DNA of 64,000 bases from Carposina sasakii (GCA_014607495.2 CP053169.1:9858001-9922000); one strand, 5' to 3'. Numbered from the stretch's first letter, positions 1-13,115 are shown. Translations and numbers: made by a program. Notes: generated by a model from the letters alone, not told the origin.

Positions 1-3000
1 CCAGTTCAGATTTTCGGGAGAAGCACCTTGGAGGAAAGAATTAACATATCAATCGGATTACGTTAAAGAACGTCTTGGATCCTTATATAGGTATCCTTAT
101 ATATATATATTATAAGTGGCAAAGTGCCCTTTGTATTAGATACTGATTATGTACCTAATGATGTTTATAAAACTATTCCTATATTTCTCTACATTAGCGA
201 CACGGGTGTGTTCCCGAAATGGAATAGCCAGAACTGCTGGATCATAAAGGGGATCCCAGCTGATGTATTCTAGTGAAGCCCCGCATCAGCACAGGTTTTT
301 CTCTAGCACGTTAAAATTTATATTTAAAAAATGTTTACGTACCCAAGGTCCAAGTACGACCCCATCCGCTGGCAGTGAGCCTGACGCCCTGGTAGTTCGC
401 GTTCTGGTCTACGGAACGTTGGATCCTGATCGGTTGGACCAGTTCTGAAAGATAGAAGACCAGGTTTGTCCATAACTTCTGTCCCAGCATATGATAGGAG
501 AATGATGAAGGAAGAGATAAATAGAGAGAGTGCAGATAACCATCGAAGAAAATCAATCATTTGAACATAACTTATTTTGGTCTTATAGTAATCCTGGGTG
601 CAAACACATGTTACATCGTTTTGCATTGACGTTCGTTTTCGTATTACTCCCACCAATAACGTTTGGTTGGCAAAAACCATCGATTCGATCGAGACAACTT
701 TGTCTAAGCCCCTGGTACCTTCTTTACCAATCATTTCAGCCATACTGCAGAACAAAATGTCATGTCTAAATGTAAATTCATCTTCCATGTACATGAACAG
801 GAGACAAACACAAAGATCACACTCACCATTGAACTGAATAGATCTGCCAAACTTAATAAGGCCGATATCATTAGGCTGCACAACAGACTGCAGAGCCTCG
901 ATGTAGCTGGGATGGTTGTAGTACTCAGTTGTCTCGAAAATGTTGACCGGTCTGGTCAGGTTGACGGTACCCACGCGGACGACTATGGTCACACGCCTGA
1001 GAAATAAAGTTCATCATTAACTTATTGAAACAAAATCAAGTTCAACCCAAGCGCGGCCAGGCCCCGGCGTCAACCGAGTTCACCGAAATTTGTATCATCA
1101 GTGCATGCACTTGGTCGCTTGACATTTCGGTAAGAGAAAGACAGCATATTTATTCGCCATTTAGAACTATCAGCCTATTAAAGTTCTGCCTTAAATGAAA
1201 GACGCGTGGATCAGGTAGAATTTTAGGGTTAGATGCTTGAGCGTTATGTCCACTGATCAGTATTGATGTACTGAACCATAGGCCCACTTGTCCAGTGCGG
1301 GTCGGAGGGTTTTACGTCAAAACCTTGTTCGTTGGACTACAGAATGAATGAATGGCTTGGGCTTCAGATGTTGTGAGGAACCCCCCATCTTGGATCATTA
1401 TATCAATGCGAAAGTAAGTATTTTGCACTACTTCTGACCCTGTATACTGACTATTCCGTGGCTGTACCTATCTCCAACTAAGTACTTACAAAGCTGTGCA
1501 GTGGGCAGCAGTAAGACCCCATTCCGAGTGGATGATGGAGCCTCCACACCCGGAGACGGCCCCCAAAGCGCTGACCATCCTCAGGTTGAGCTGGTAAGGG
1601 AACTGGCCCTCTTCTGCCTCCCATCCTGATACGATTCTGGTGGCGCCTGAGTTAAAAAGGTGGACGATGATTACAGATTTATTACGAGTGTTTTATTGAT
1701 TCGCCGTATCGTATGTAAGAACTCCAGAATTATGAACAGATATGAAAAATTATCATAACTATTCAGAAACCATCCAAAAAATTTCAGAAACAAAATCACA
1801 ATATGTTTATTTTTTCAGATAGTATGGAGAAATTCCTTAACAACTAGGGAATGTTCATAGAATCTTGAAAAATAAACATAAGTATTGTGATTTCGATAAA
1901 TAGGTTTTTTAGTGGTAAGAGAGTGGGTCAAAATCATAGCCGTTTTGTTACACTCTGTATACTCGTATGACCAAAATAGCAGAACGGAAGTGTAGTAAAA
2001 TTACCTAATACTCATCCCTGATAATTCCTTAGCCTTTTTACTTTGGACAGGTATACATATGAATAGGTTTCGGCGGTCTTTATCTTTGAACGGTCATCAT
2101 CAGATCAATGTTTATCACTGACGGAGAAAAATCTTCGAATTTATTTTGTTTGTAATAAAGTCATCATAAGTTAATTTTACCTCCACGAGCGACTTCAGGG
2201 AAAGTGGCAGACGGCTCGGAATATACCTGAAAAAAAAGGTGTATTAGTTCACTTGAAGAAATCTCCTAGAAAGCCTATAAGTAGGTACCTATTTATCTAG
2301 CTACATATAACTATAAACTGATTAGATATATAAGTAGTACTTATAAGTATTATTAGATAATATCCTAAATTATCATAGGGATTAAAAGATTATACATATC
2401 AATAGTAATTTCCCGATTGGTACCTATAAAGGGTGTTTGTGACAGCCAGGAAAATATCGATATGGTGACTTCGGACAATGATTCTGAGATGAAAAGCAGT
2501 GAAAATTTTCTCAGGAAAATTTCGAAATTTTCCGACTTTTTCTAAATTCTAAAATAGTGTAGTTCATTTAAGTAAGTCTGAAATAATAGGTAAGTTTAAA
2601 ATAAAGTTCCCTCAAAAAAGTTCTATTAACTGATCAACCCCAAAAGAGAGTCACAAGTGATGTAAAAGACACCAGTAATGTATCACACAATAACCAATAA
2701 GTCTATTTAACTAGTCACAGGATCGCCCGATACAACTGGCGCGGAAAGCAAACATTGCGTATAATCAAATGAAAAATTAATTTGATGCTAGTAATAACAC
2801 TGTCGTATAAATCAAAACAAGGGTACTTGTTCAGTATTTCAGTATTTTCCTGGCTGTCACACACACCTTGTATACTCGTAGGTATACCTAATATTTTTCT
2901 ACAAAAATATCTCTTACAGGAGAGCATATCTTAGATGAAATAGATTTATATTACTTTAGAAATAAGGGGTTTTTTCGAAGATTTACATGAAGATGTAAAA

Positions 3001-3742
3001 ATATCTATAATTAACTTTACGAAATTCCCACGGGAACGGCATTAACGGAAATTTTAAATTTTTATTAACTTGTCAGCAAATAAAAGTTATTTGCTTAATA
3101 AGATTCTTTGTGCCCTACCTATACTACCTATAGTCTCGAGTACTTAAGTAAAAACAATACATTTATACAGGGTGTACAGGAGGGGTGTATTTTAAGCGAG
3201 AACCAGTCGATAGAGTAGGTAGATACTTTGACAAAAGTCTTAGCTTTGTAAAATTATTAAGAACTATATATATACATATATATTGTATGTATATATGTAT
3301 TCTAGTAAAGCTCCGCACCAGTATAATTTTTGAAAACTTCAACATCACCTGCTCGTGGTGTACCCTGCCATTTAACGGACGAGGCTTTGATGCTAATAAG
3401 TACCTACCTATTTATAATGGCACCGTAACATTTCCCATTTCAAAAGTTACCGGTAGCTAGATAGTTATTTTTGTATCCGAAAAGCGGCGGCAGGCTCACC
3501 CCTTTCCACGTGGGACTTAATAGGCTAAAAAGTGGGTGTGAAATTTGCACAATTCCGCCCAACCTTTGGGGGATAATAGGCGTGACCATATGTATGTAAG
3601 TATTTTCGAAAAAAATTTCAATATTTATAAAATTTATGCACAAATCGTGAGAAATCCGCTTAAAAAACACCAAAAATAATTTTAAAAAAATTACCGAGCT
3701 TCCGGCCACCGCCAAAACAAACAGAACACTCCACACTTCCAT
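1..3742 (-). CDS. Chymotrypsin-like secreted serine protease, 3' end missing
   Basis: Six exons fit with continuous reading phase and GT/AG sites: 3695-3742, 2181-2226, 1490-1646, 827-996, 343-444, and 1-26 running off the window. They give 183 residues. The start codon is followed by a hydrophobic signal peptide of about 16 residues, a short propeptide, then an activation site R/IVSGW. The catalytic histidine is in LTAAHC (exon 3) and the catalytic aspartate in NDIGLIKF (exon 4). Exon 5 carries the family block LTASGWGRTW. The GDSGGP serine exon must lie left of the window. Known for the family: extracellular endopeptidase, often a midgut digestive enzyme in caterpillars. Inferred: chymotrypsin-like rather than trypsin-like, from overall resemblance only, because the S1 pocket residues are not visible. 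Intron 2 holds a decayed MITE fragment. Confidence 0.9.
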
Positions 3743-4031
3743 TATTACTAACCGACTAATTACTCTGCATTAATTATCCAAGTCAACTCCCTTCGATTAC
3801 GCTGGATTATCTGATAACAGTTGGATTAATGTGATTATAACAATCTATTCCACACTCGACTGATTAATTTCTAAATTGTGTAAAAAATACTTACTTAGGT
3901 GCTAATTCGGTTTTTAATTTCGAAAAGATTAAACACATCGAATCAGCCAGAAGGGTTGCCTGCTCTTTGCTAGCCTTTGCGTTATAGTATATCCGTCTAC
4001 ATGGTGTAGGTATCTACTTATACATACATAC
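3743..4031. other. 5' flank of the protease gene
   Basis: AT-rich upstream region of the minus-strand protease. No TATA box or initiator could be picked out with confidence, and no other gene is visible. Confidence 0.4.
3807..3817. promoter_or_regulatory. Possible GATA-factor site upstream of the protease
   Basis: The palindromic word TTATCTGATAA lies about 65 bases upstream of the protease start codon. GATA sites are common upstream of insect midgut genes, so this is a plausible control site. The assignment rests on the motif and its position only. Confidence 0.25.
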
Positions 4032-4215
4032 ATAAAATCACGCCTTTATCCCTTACGAGGTAGGCAGAGCACCAAGGGCTGATAGAACCACATGGTGCCA
4101 CTTCTGAACAATTTTGAGGGTATAGTTGAGATGTACAAGTTCGGTTAGTAGTGACAGGTGGTCAGCCCATCGCCTACAAAACACCAAGACCCTCTTGTCC
4201 CTGTACTGACTACTT
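4032..4215 (+). repeat. Dispersed repeat family 'CGCCTTTATCCC', truncated copy
   Basis: Shares a long near-identical block (ATCACGCCTTTATCCCTTAC, then GGCAGAGCACCAAGGGC) with copies at 39768-40017 (minus), 47812-48034 and 52287-52545. Full copies are about 250 bp and end near ACTCCCAGAGCAG. No coding content or inverted ends were found. It is an unclassified, probably SINE-like, interspersed repeat. Confidence 0.75.
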
Positions 4216-5519
4216 ATATCAACCATATACACGGCAATGTTACCAATTTGGGGTCGCCAGAACTGCAAGACTGCGAATGATGCCCCACAGCCATTTACGA
4301 GTATATACGCGGAGCTAGTAAAACATCTGTCAGTCAAGTTCCTAGCTCATCGCCTGGAATCGCCTCTGAGTTCTCGTCTCTTACGACATGCATGGAAGGT
4401 GATGCAGCTGATGTATTGCAGCTGCACTATCACAGGCTAGATATGCATCAACCTAGCTACCTACAACTTACACAACTTTAATACCGTGAAGATTTTATAT
4501 ATTTCCAACAAAAAATTTGCTCCTTCATTCTAGACTGTCACGTTGGTTTAGTTAAATTTTGAATAAAAAATTGTATAGGTAGGTAAGTACCAACTTTAGT
4601 ACTACTTACTTAAGAGCCAGCAGTCAAATAAAAGTCCCACGGTTGCTCCGCCCACATACCCCGCCACCCGCAATGCAAGGATACGCGTTAAGATCTGCGT
4701 AGTGTTAAAATTCGAAATTCGCGCGCTTTCGAGCAGGCGGGTCAACGCTAGGTCAAACGCAGAGAACATAAAAACCCATAGAGTCGTTATTATAATTAAT
4801 TTCAATGTTATGTTTATTTTATTTTTGTTTGCAAAATACAATTAAATTAAATTAATTTATTTATTAATAAGTAATATAGGTATGTTAAAAAATCATTCAT
4901 ACAATAGAACACATTACCTGCATCATAGTTATATTTATGTATGAAATTCATCCAATGCAACAAGTATTAGGAAGTTTTGAATAAAACGGATTAATGGTAG
5001 ATATCAAAGATTTATTTTATATATCACAAAAAATAGTATCCGATACATATGTGAAATGGGACCAATTTACTCATGTAGATCGCTTTTAAAAAGGCTTTTA
5101 GGTGAGTCAATATGTTAAAATGTTACAAGTAGTAACTTAACAAATTTTAATATTAAGATGATTATGTAAAAAAATGCCGTTTCATTTAGGTAAATTGCTG
5201 TATGTTAAATATAAATAGTAGGTGTTTTTTAAAAATAAAGGGTTAACAGGTATGTATAATGTGCATTCGCAATATTAGCTGTGCATAAATAAAAAAAGCT
5301 TTATTTAAAGATAAATAGCGGTATGCGTATGCCACAAATATAAATTGCAGTTTGATTAGCAATATTCTCATTTGAGGATTTTGCTGTGCAGTCAGTAATT
5401 TTTATATGAATTCCAATTATTTGTGACTAAAAAAAATAATTTTATTTGATGTGCGTTTAAATACTATACAATTAAATTAAATGATTTTTCTTACTAATCC
5501 TCTACACTCCCCAAGAAAT
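4216..5519. other. Intergenic AT-rich sequence, no gene recognised
   Basis: A locally GC-richer patch at about 4615-4770 contains a 79-codon minus-strand frame without recognisable similarity. The rest is AT-rich. Nothing here could be supported as a gene. Confidence 0.4.
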
Positions 5520-6322
5520 ATATATGTTGCCCGCGACTTCGCCCGCGTCAACAAACAGAATAAAATATTTTAAAGTACTTCTGCGTAAATTATATTTTTT
5601 GTTTTATTTTCTTGTGGCAGAAGAACATACTGATTTTCTCCGCAACCCGATCTTGACAACGCGACATATAATTGGCCGTGTGAAAAGCAGTCTTGACGTA
5701 AGTCAATTCCAACGTGTTTAAACGTTTGCCCCTGTGATTTATTAATTGTTACAGCAAAAGATAACTTAACAGGGAATTGAATTCTTTTAAAATGTTGAAT
5801 AACTTTTCCTAAGACGGTATTTTCATATCTCTCAAAATTTAGCTGGGCTGTTAAGGGTTCTGCATCAGGTTATCTAGACCTTCAATTTTATTACGTTATT
5901 AGAAAGTGCTTATCATGCTGAGCAACTTTTTCTAAGACGGTATTTTCATATCTCTCAAAGTTTAGCTGGGCTGCTAAGGGTTCTGCATCAGGCAGTCTAG
6001 ACCTTCAATTTTTTCTTTCATATCATTTCTACGTCATTTTATTCTTTCATACAAATTTTTTGGATAACTTGAACCGTTTACGCAGCGCACGCAACGGAAG
6101 TCTCCAAAGTTGAATAATTATCCCCGTTTTTTCCACATTTTCCTCTTATTCTTCGTCCCTATTGGTCGCACTGTGATGATATATAGCCTAAAGCCTTCCT
6201 CGATAAATGGACTATCCAACACAAAAAGAATTTTTTAATTCGACCCAGTAGTTCCGGAGATTAGCGCGTTCAATCAAACAAACAAACAAACAAACTCTTC
6301 AGCTTTATAATATTAGTATAGA
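5520..6322 (-). mobile_element. Helitron remnant with helicase C-terminal fragment (copy A)
   Basis: Read on the minus strand, it starts at 6322 with the Helitron-type 5' end TCTATACTAATATTATAAAG, preceded by A. It ends in a GC-rich hairpin next to GCGGGCAACA, where the expected CTAG has decayed. Between about 5530 and 5790 the minus strand encodes the end of a Pif1-type helicase: [13 protein letters not shown] (motif V-like) and [10 protein letters not shown] (motif VI-like). The Rep domain and most of the helicase are gone, so it is an internally deleted, non-autonomous copy. An internal 85-bp block (around 5800-5880 and 5930-6010) is duplicated. It closely matches copy B at 13877-14721. 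Confidence 0.85.
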
Positions 6323-6982
6323 TTTACCTTATACAGTAAAATACCTTCTGTTCTATGCTCCACCTTATCTGTTACCATCAAACTGTCAATCGGAGAGCTA
6401 AAATATGAAATGAGTTTAAAAATATCAAAAAAGTTTTAGTAGCCAAAAGTGAAAACAAGTGAGCAAAAACAACAAAATTATAGCAGGTAGGTAGGTTCTC
6501 ACTCACTTTTCTTCAAACATTACAGGTGGTATTAGTTCGGTATAAACTTTAACGGGCGACTCCAGGACTTTTTGTTCGGCACAATTCAAAATATTGTAGA
6601 TAAGGAACTGCTGCCGAAGATGCTACGTAGTAAGTAAAGATGGGTCGGATTAGGTAAAAATCGTACCTGTTCGACCTAATACATACTAATATTTATGCAA
6701 TATGGCCGTTCCATTACTGTGATCCATTACGTATTAGATAAATACGTAGAATCTTTATTCGGTGAATATTTAGTATCGGTTTTCGGTGAATGATCCATTA
6801 TCTAATAAATACCTACGTAGAAAGAATAGTTGTGGAAATAGAAAATATCGTGATAATAGCGAAATGCATTTTTTATATTAGGTTAAATTTTTAATATTTA
6901 GTTAAATTGTTTTTAGTTTGTGTCACATATTTTGTTTAAATAAAGGATTTTAATTTTGTAAAAAAAAAAGGAAAAAAAAGTA
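6323..6982. other. AT-rich intergenic sequence
   Basis: No coding frame or recognisable element. Short duplicated words (ATCCATTACGTATTAGATAAATAC-like) occur near 6720-6800. Confidence 0.35.
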
Positions 6983-7062
6983 TTGACTGTACCCGGATAC
7001 GAACCAGGAATATCTGATTTACGACTCCGCCGATGTAACCGCTGGGCTATCATAAACTTGTT
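6983..7062 (-). repeat. tRNA-like sequence (SINE head or tRNA pseudogene)
   Basis: The minus strand reads like a tRNA: a D-arm-like AGCCCAGCGGTTAC, a variable middle, and a T-arm-like CCTGGTTCGTATCCGGG. The A-rich stretch just before 6983 would be its tail. The acceptor arm does not pair cleanly, so a functional tRNA gene is unlikely. A tRNA-derived SINE fragment is the better reading. Confidence 0.5.
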
Positions 7063-7209
7063 AAAGACGGTGAAAATTATCTTCATATTCTAATGATATT
7101 GTAGTATTTTTGCTAAATAATATAATTGAAACTTATAGTCTATGCCTTACGGTTGATTTCTCATAATAAGATTATTTTTATGCGATACCTAATACCTAAT
7201 GTCGTCTTG

Positions 7210-7645
7210 TATCTGAATGCTGGGCCGTAAAGAAGGGTAAAAATCAATTCCATGTAAGCAAGATGAGAATGTTGAGATGGATGTGTGGAGTTACAAGAAT
7301 GGATAAAATAAGAAATGTGTACATAAGAGGAAGTTTGAAAGTTGCGCCGATCACAGACAAGTTACGAAGTAACCGTCTGTCTTGGTACGGGCATGTAAAG
7401 CTATATTATGAGTCTATGATGTAAAGCGACGGGATGAAAGTCATATTTTACAGAGAGCTTTGTGCATGAGTGTGGATGGATATAAAGGAAGAGGTAGACC
7501 AAAGAAATGTTGGATGGACTGTGTGAGGGAGGATATGCGTGTACTGGGAGTGAGCCATGAGATGACGGATAATAGGGATGAATGGAAGAAAAGTACATAT
7601 TGTGCCGACCCCAAATAAATGGGAACAGGGCAGGAAGATGATGAT
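7210..7645 (+). mobile_element. RTE-type LINE, 3' end of the reverse-transcriptase ORF (pseudogene)
   Basis: The plus strand encodes the conserved carboxyl end seen in insect RTE-like LINEs: MRMLRWMCGVTR, then VAPITDKLRSNRLSWYGHV, and, after a small rearrangement near 7395-7430, GRGRPKKCWMDCVREDM and CADPK-stop. It ends with a GATGATGAT tail, as expected for RTE-clade elements. The break in frame and missing 5' part make it a dead, 5'-truncated copy. The clade call is by motif recognition. Confidence 0.8.
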
Positions 7646-9151
7646 GACCTAATCACGTTGTATTAGGTACCGACTAGTATTGAAAAATACCTAATCCACA
7701 TACCTATTCCAATATTTATGCCTCACCTGTAGTAGTAAGTAAGTTCCTTAGGTGAGTGAAAGATATTGTACCTACATATACTCGTAAATGTATATAAAAT
7801 TTGTGTATGTGCTTCATGTGTAAAGCAGTGCGCTTATAGAATACTTCTCATGCTGTGTGTGTGATTTCGGAACTAATTTCTTTTGTAGACTTTTACATAG
7901 ATAAACAAAGCAACTAGCGCCATCGTTCAAAGGAATTCTACCAATTTATAAAGGTGAAAGTTTATATGTGTGTGAGTGTGTATGTTTGTTACTTCATCAC
8001 GCAAAATCCTGAAATGTATGGAACAGCAGATTTTTTTCACTATATCGGAATTGGCCTCATAGTGAAAGTTGTTTCTTTTTACTTTCCTAGTTTCGTATCA
8101 AAGGCAAATCACTAATATCGGAAAGACCTTATATATTAGCTTAGGTACGTATCAGAATAACACATTATACTTTTTATCCCGGGTAAATATTTTATCCCGT
8201 AATTTCGACATTTTGTTTTTTCTGCTGTCCATTATAAAATGCATTCTCAGCATTAAACTTTACATACTTACTAATTATGATTATAGCTACTTACACCTTT
8301 GATTCTCTCCCCTTTTTAGAAAATTCTCTCCAACATTGAGCCATCTTCCTTTTGGAAACATATTTTTTAGTTTTATTTCCCATTAGTCCGAACTCAATCG
8401 AGTAATACCTACACCGCAAGATAATAAAAAATGCCACTGCCGTGGGCGAAAGCGACATAGACCCTACGTCGTCGGCGCACAGCGCGGTACTGAGCGTCAG
8501 CGGGCACGAAGTTACTATTTAACGCTTTTCTGTAAGCATTAGAGTTGAATATCGCTTGCACGCTAAACAACTGATTGAGCTCAGAAGTAAAGGGCGTAAG
8601 TCTCAAAAAGATTTTTATTAATTGTGTGTTCAATTACGATTGTTTTTTAATTTTGGCTTTACAAAAGTTTACTATCATTATTATCTTGATATCCGAATTT
8701 ATTATAAACACCTATCTCATGTAATAGCCGAAATAAAAGTAAAAATGACTAAAAAACATGTCGATTTCAAAAAACAAAACTATCGAGCGAAAATCATTAA
8801 ATCATGTTTTTGGCTTTACATGACATAGTTAAGGGTACTAAGAATATAGTGTAATAGTCTCACATTAAACAAACATGCACCCGTTTCAGCATATTTCATC
8901 AAAAAGATGCTAAATAAGGTCTGCCTCCTCTTAATAGCGAATATTCTTTGCAATATTTATTTTCTTGTTATCTTTAGTGGAACTTCTGTTAGAGATTAGC
9001 CATGACGTATATCAATAACAAAACATGATTAATATTTAATTATTAGATAATAATAGATTATTAATTCATGTATTTCCGGTAGGTAAATTTACAAACGGCA
9101 TCTTCTGTTCGTCAATAATAGGTCACGTTTTCAGCGACTAGGATTTGAACC
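7646..9151. other. Intergenic sequence, no gene recognised
   Basis: AT-rich with a GC-richer patch at about 8420-8600. Open frames there are short and show no motif. Small simple-sequence TG runs lie near 7850 and 7965. Nothing else could be supported. Confidence 0.35.
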
Positions 9152-9345
9152 TCTTCTTCAGCCTATTGCAGTCCACTGCTGGACGTAGGCCTCCCCCAGG
9201 GCACACCACAAGGCTACTGCCATAGGGGGGTTTGCCCATAGTCACCACGCTGGGCAGAGGGGTTGGTGACCGCAGTGTGATTTTCGGAGTATGTTGTCAG
9301 CACGGGAGGCGCTGCTGCCCGCCTCCCGGAAACGCCACCCTGCTA
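9152..9345 (+). mobile_element. SINE-like repeat, family 'CTGCTGGACGTAGGCC'
   Basis: Carries the block CCACTGCTGGACGTAGGCCT, CACCACGCTGGGCAG and GACCGCAGTGTGATTTTCGG. Near-identical copies lie at 22684-22866 (minus), 25535-26035 (interrupted) and 43427-43590, with fragments near 37755, 46340 and 50580. It is a short, high-copy, non-coding repeat typical of lepidopteran SINEs. Confidence 0.75.
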
Positions 9346-9644
9346 CGAACGAACACTAAACTTGTTTTATAGAATAGGTACCTCCTATGTCTGATTTCGG
9401 AACTAATAAGTATTTTTTGAATGCAGTGACGTAATGTAGTCATGCTCATAGTAACTAGCGCCATCATCCAATGGAACTTTTCGGTGAAACACACTCTACG
9501 TAATCCCTTCACAGCAATAAACCGTTTATCATCAAATTTCTATGTAGAATATTGTAGAAGCTGATCTGCGCTATTGCGAACTCACACAGTGCGGAAGCGA
9601 TGTCGAGGCGCGAGATCTCAATTTAAATTAGGATTATTATACAA

Positions 9645-10383
9645 CACTGGCGGACTAAGACTTTTTGAGGCCCGGGGCGGTCTTTAATTTTAGGGCCCCC
9701 TGGCGCCCGCCCTCCAGATTTACTGAATTAAACAAATGCAGATATCTTCCGGATATCTTATCCGCCAGATATGTGTGATGCCGTCTCTTTCGGTTCGTAC
9801 TAACAAGAGGGAGATGTCAATAGAGATATCTGTCAGATAATTATATCGGGCACTTATCAGTAAGTGTTAAAACAGGCCCTATGAATGCGTTATGAACAGA
9901 GGTCGGAATTAGGTAGAGTCATTTATGTACTTGCACTGATTTCATACAGCGAAAGAATAAAGTGGATATGCTTCAAATTACAAACTAATAAACATTTTAT
10001 GTTAATTATCTTTGTTTTATTTGTCTATCTCTGAGGGTTTTATTATTATTTATTTGTAATATTGTTGGCCACACGGGATTGTTCATTAGAAATCCTGGGA
10101 AGGTCCACATTAATATCAACATTTCGATGCAAGTACATAAATGACTCTACCTAATTCCGACCTCTGGTTATGAATCTTATCAACTTAGATGAATTAGGTA
10201 CCTACACCGTTTACTTATTATGGTAAATGATCGGAAGAATGGTTTAATTACAGCAGATTATGTTAAAATAACATTGTCTGAGTAGACAAGGAAATTTTTT
10301 TTTTATATATGCCAATCCGAGGCCCCTCAGTTGTGGGGCCCGGGGCGGACCGCCCTCACCGCCCCCCTATTAGTCCGCCAGTG
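9645..10383. mobile_element. Non-autonomous hAT element, outer member of a nest
   Basis: Ends are inverted: CACTGGCGGACTAA on the left and TTAGTCCGCCAGTG on the right. A perfect 8-bp target duplication TTATACAA flanks it at 9637-9644 and 10384-10391. The 8-bp duplication and CA...TG ends are diagnostic of hAT. The 739 bp include GC-rich subterminal blocks (GGCCCGGGGCGG on the left, GGGGCCCGGGGCGG on the right) and no transposase frame. A second element sits inside at 9897-10166. Confidence 0.88.
9897..10166. mobile_element. hAT MITE nested inside the 9645-10383 element
   Basis: Termini CAGAGGTCGGAATTAGGTAG and its inverse continue as an inverted repeat of about 40 bp through GTCATTTATGTACTTGCA. 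The perfect 8-bp target duplication GTTATGAA lies at 9889-9896 and 10167-10174. The 270-bp core is non-coding. Its position shows it inserted after the outer hAT element. Confidence 0.88.
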
Positions 10384-10582
10384 TTATACAAGCTTAGATT
10401 TGCCCATTACAAAATATATAGATAAGTACAAACAAAACTGCTGAGAACTTTGATTACAGATAACTTCGTGACTGACTTAATACTACAATGGTGAAAAGAG
10501 AGGTGGAAAGTTGAACGTTTTAGCTTAACTTTACTACTCTTTTGAAGATTGAATTTCTACCAATATTTGATTAAACAATTTT

Positions 10583-10977
10583 GGGATTCGGCGGGAAAAG
10601 CTGGAAGGGAATGGGTATAATTTTCTTGTGAAAATCAAAATTTATTTGTTAATGGCTTGCATGTGTCCGTAAAGTGATGTTTTCTGGTAGAGAAGTTATA
10701 TTTTGTTTACTTGTGATGAGAATCTAGTGCGTGTGCATGGTTTTATATGCAGGTAAGCTAAGTAAAACTTTAGTCGGAATACGATCTCTTCATGGGCTCA
10801 TGTAAGTTGTTTCTGCAATTCTTTTTGATCTTTACTAATTTTGCGCCCATTCTTGAGGATTTTCCCGACGTTTCCATTCATCATCATCATTATCATCCAT
10901 CATAAATTCTGAAATCATTTACTAAAGACAATGGCTGTATGGGCTTAGTTCCCCTTGCCTTGCCTTCGGGATAAACC
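10583..10977 (+). repeat. Dispersed repeat family 'GGGATTCGGCGGGAAAAGC'
   Basis: About 395 bp, from GGGATTCGGCGGGAAAAGC to CTTCGGGATAAAC. It matches copies at 55215-55555 (plus, interrupted), 56930-57325 and 57355-57735 (both minus). The shared blocks include TGTGTCCGTAAAGTGATG and TTCATCATCATCATTATCAT. No open frame or inverted ends. Class unknown. Confidence 0.75.
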
Positions 10978-13109
10978 AAACAAAAAAAATTACAGTTTTG
11001 TGCAGTGTTTCCACAATAAAGGGAAATTCCCATTTTGTGGGGAAATTTAGGTCCAGAGGGGAAGGAAAAGACATGAAAAGGGAATTGCGGAAATCATGGG
11101 TAAATCCTAGCCTAAAATATTGCAAAAAATTTCGGGACTAATTTTTTATAGACTATGCCGTAAACATAGATTACCTTCTAAAGATTCCGTTTCCAAAGAT
11201 TTTAGTATGAACTCTAGTTCACTGAATTTGGCGGAATGCAAAGAAGTGCGGGACGTAACACTGTACTGTGATTGGCTATTTCAAGGTCGCATTGAAAATG
11301 GCGAGGGAAATAGTGATGCGACAAAGAAGAACGAAACTATCTAAGTATCGATATTTATGCACTTTAAGCGATTTTTGTTTTATCGAAATCATTTTATTTT
11401 ACATACATACATATTCACACTTCTGTTCAATTCAGATTAATTCAGAAGGTCTCTGCGATTAAATTCATGTTTGCTTGAGTTGACAGAATTTATATATGCC
11501 AATAACATTATGTAAGAAAACAACTACAAACTTCAATAAATTTCAGTACGAAATTTGATATTCTACCAATTCGCCCCGTTTTACAGTATTTACAATGTTT
11601 GCTATTATTTTTACTCAGCTGCGGCAAGGCCAAAAAGGTATAATAATTTTAACAGACTATGTATGTATCTAAATTTATAGGTGTGTACTACAGTGGCTAA
11701 ACTATTCAATTAATTTTTGTAAATGAGGTGTAAATCGATTTTTTACTATGGTCCGGGTGACAGACTAAATTTTCTAGTAAAAATATATAAACAAATGTAT
11801 ATTACGGAATTTACAGCCAAAAAAGTAGGATGTTAAATGAAAGCAAATCCTGAGTTTAAAAATATAATAATAACACAATCAATATTAATGCGTAAAGCGA
11901 AAACGTTGTGCACTAGAACTACTTTTAATTAAATAATATATCGAAATACTCTAATATGGCCAAACGACCATGAGGTGACCACTTGATTCCGTTTCATAAA
12001 ATAGCTCGTATGCATGGTTTGGGAATTAACATTTTTTGTATGCAGTTACACAGTTAATGTATTCGGAAGATCAAATCTCTGCAAACGGTGTTCGCCCACC
12101 ACCGGTCCCTATACCCTCCACTGACCCTCGAATCTGACGATTAATGATTGTGATTACAGGCAACTATAGTCGCGATAAGAAACCACATCCCAGCACCTCG
12201 CATACGAATACGTACGTACATAGCTGATACTCCGAAAAACACTAGGATATAGTGAGTTTTTTTACTATTTTCTGCACTGTTTTGCCAGCACCTACGTTGC
12301 TTCGGTTTCGGAACATTTCTTTGTTATTCGGCTATCCTCAGTAAATATTGTGCTGCGCTTGCTATAGAAAACATAATATAGAAAATCTAATCTGAAGCAA
12401 TAGCCTATTACGCTCAATAACTAGTTACTATAGCTGTCGATATTGTATTAAGGTTATTGCCCTAATAATTGGTTACTGTAACTGATTACAATTTGCAAAT
12501 ACCTAGAACTACGTCAATGCAACGTACATTCGGATATGTAGATTTTGGTGGTGAAATTAAAACAGATTTCACTGACGAATGCACCGGACCTGGAAAAGAA
12601 CAATTTTTATTATGACAACTATACACATAAACGAAGTTTATGAAATTTATAAAAAAAAATAGGTAATCAATATTTTCTCATACTATTTAGAGATTATTTG
12701 TAGACTATTACGTCACATGTCACGTCGTTTTAGTATGGAGAGCCAGTTACTCCATAACTGCTTTGTCATCGAAACTACTAAATAACTATAAAATAAAACA
12801 TTTTATTCTATTGTTATCGATACAAAGTCGATTACGTTATACATTCACTTCACTAGCTCAATTCAATTCAATTTTGTTTAATGGCCACCATTGTGTCGGG
12901 CACAATAATTCCGCCAATGTCACGTAAGAGGAAAATACACGAAGGAGATTGGTCAGCAAAATGAAAAATAATTACATAAGACCAGATTGTATCTAAAACA
13001 AAAGAAAACACCACATTTATGTTAGTCAGACGTACACAAACGACGTACTATTACTGTTGACAGTGACAGTGACGTTGACATATGTAAGACAGTGACAACA
13101 ATAGTAATT
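10978..13109. other. Intergenic, AT-rich; one decayed MITE copy
   Basis: Around 12085-12235 lies a diverged relative of the 13116-13324 MITE (shared TCTGACGATTAATGATTGTG-like and CACTGACCCTCG words) without intact ends. Short plus-strand frames at 11120-11460 show no motif. No gene was recognised. Confidence 0.4.
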
Positions 13110-13115
13110 AATGTT

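Noticed and set aside
324..992. Single 222-codon minus-strand frame
   Set aside because: It reads through an intron. Splice sites at 827 and 444 and family similarity show two protease exons instead.
4602..4841. 79-codon frame in a GC-richer patch
   Set aside because: No motif, no plausible splice partners and no start context; not supportable as a gene.
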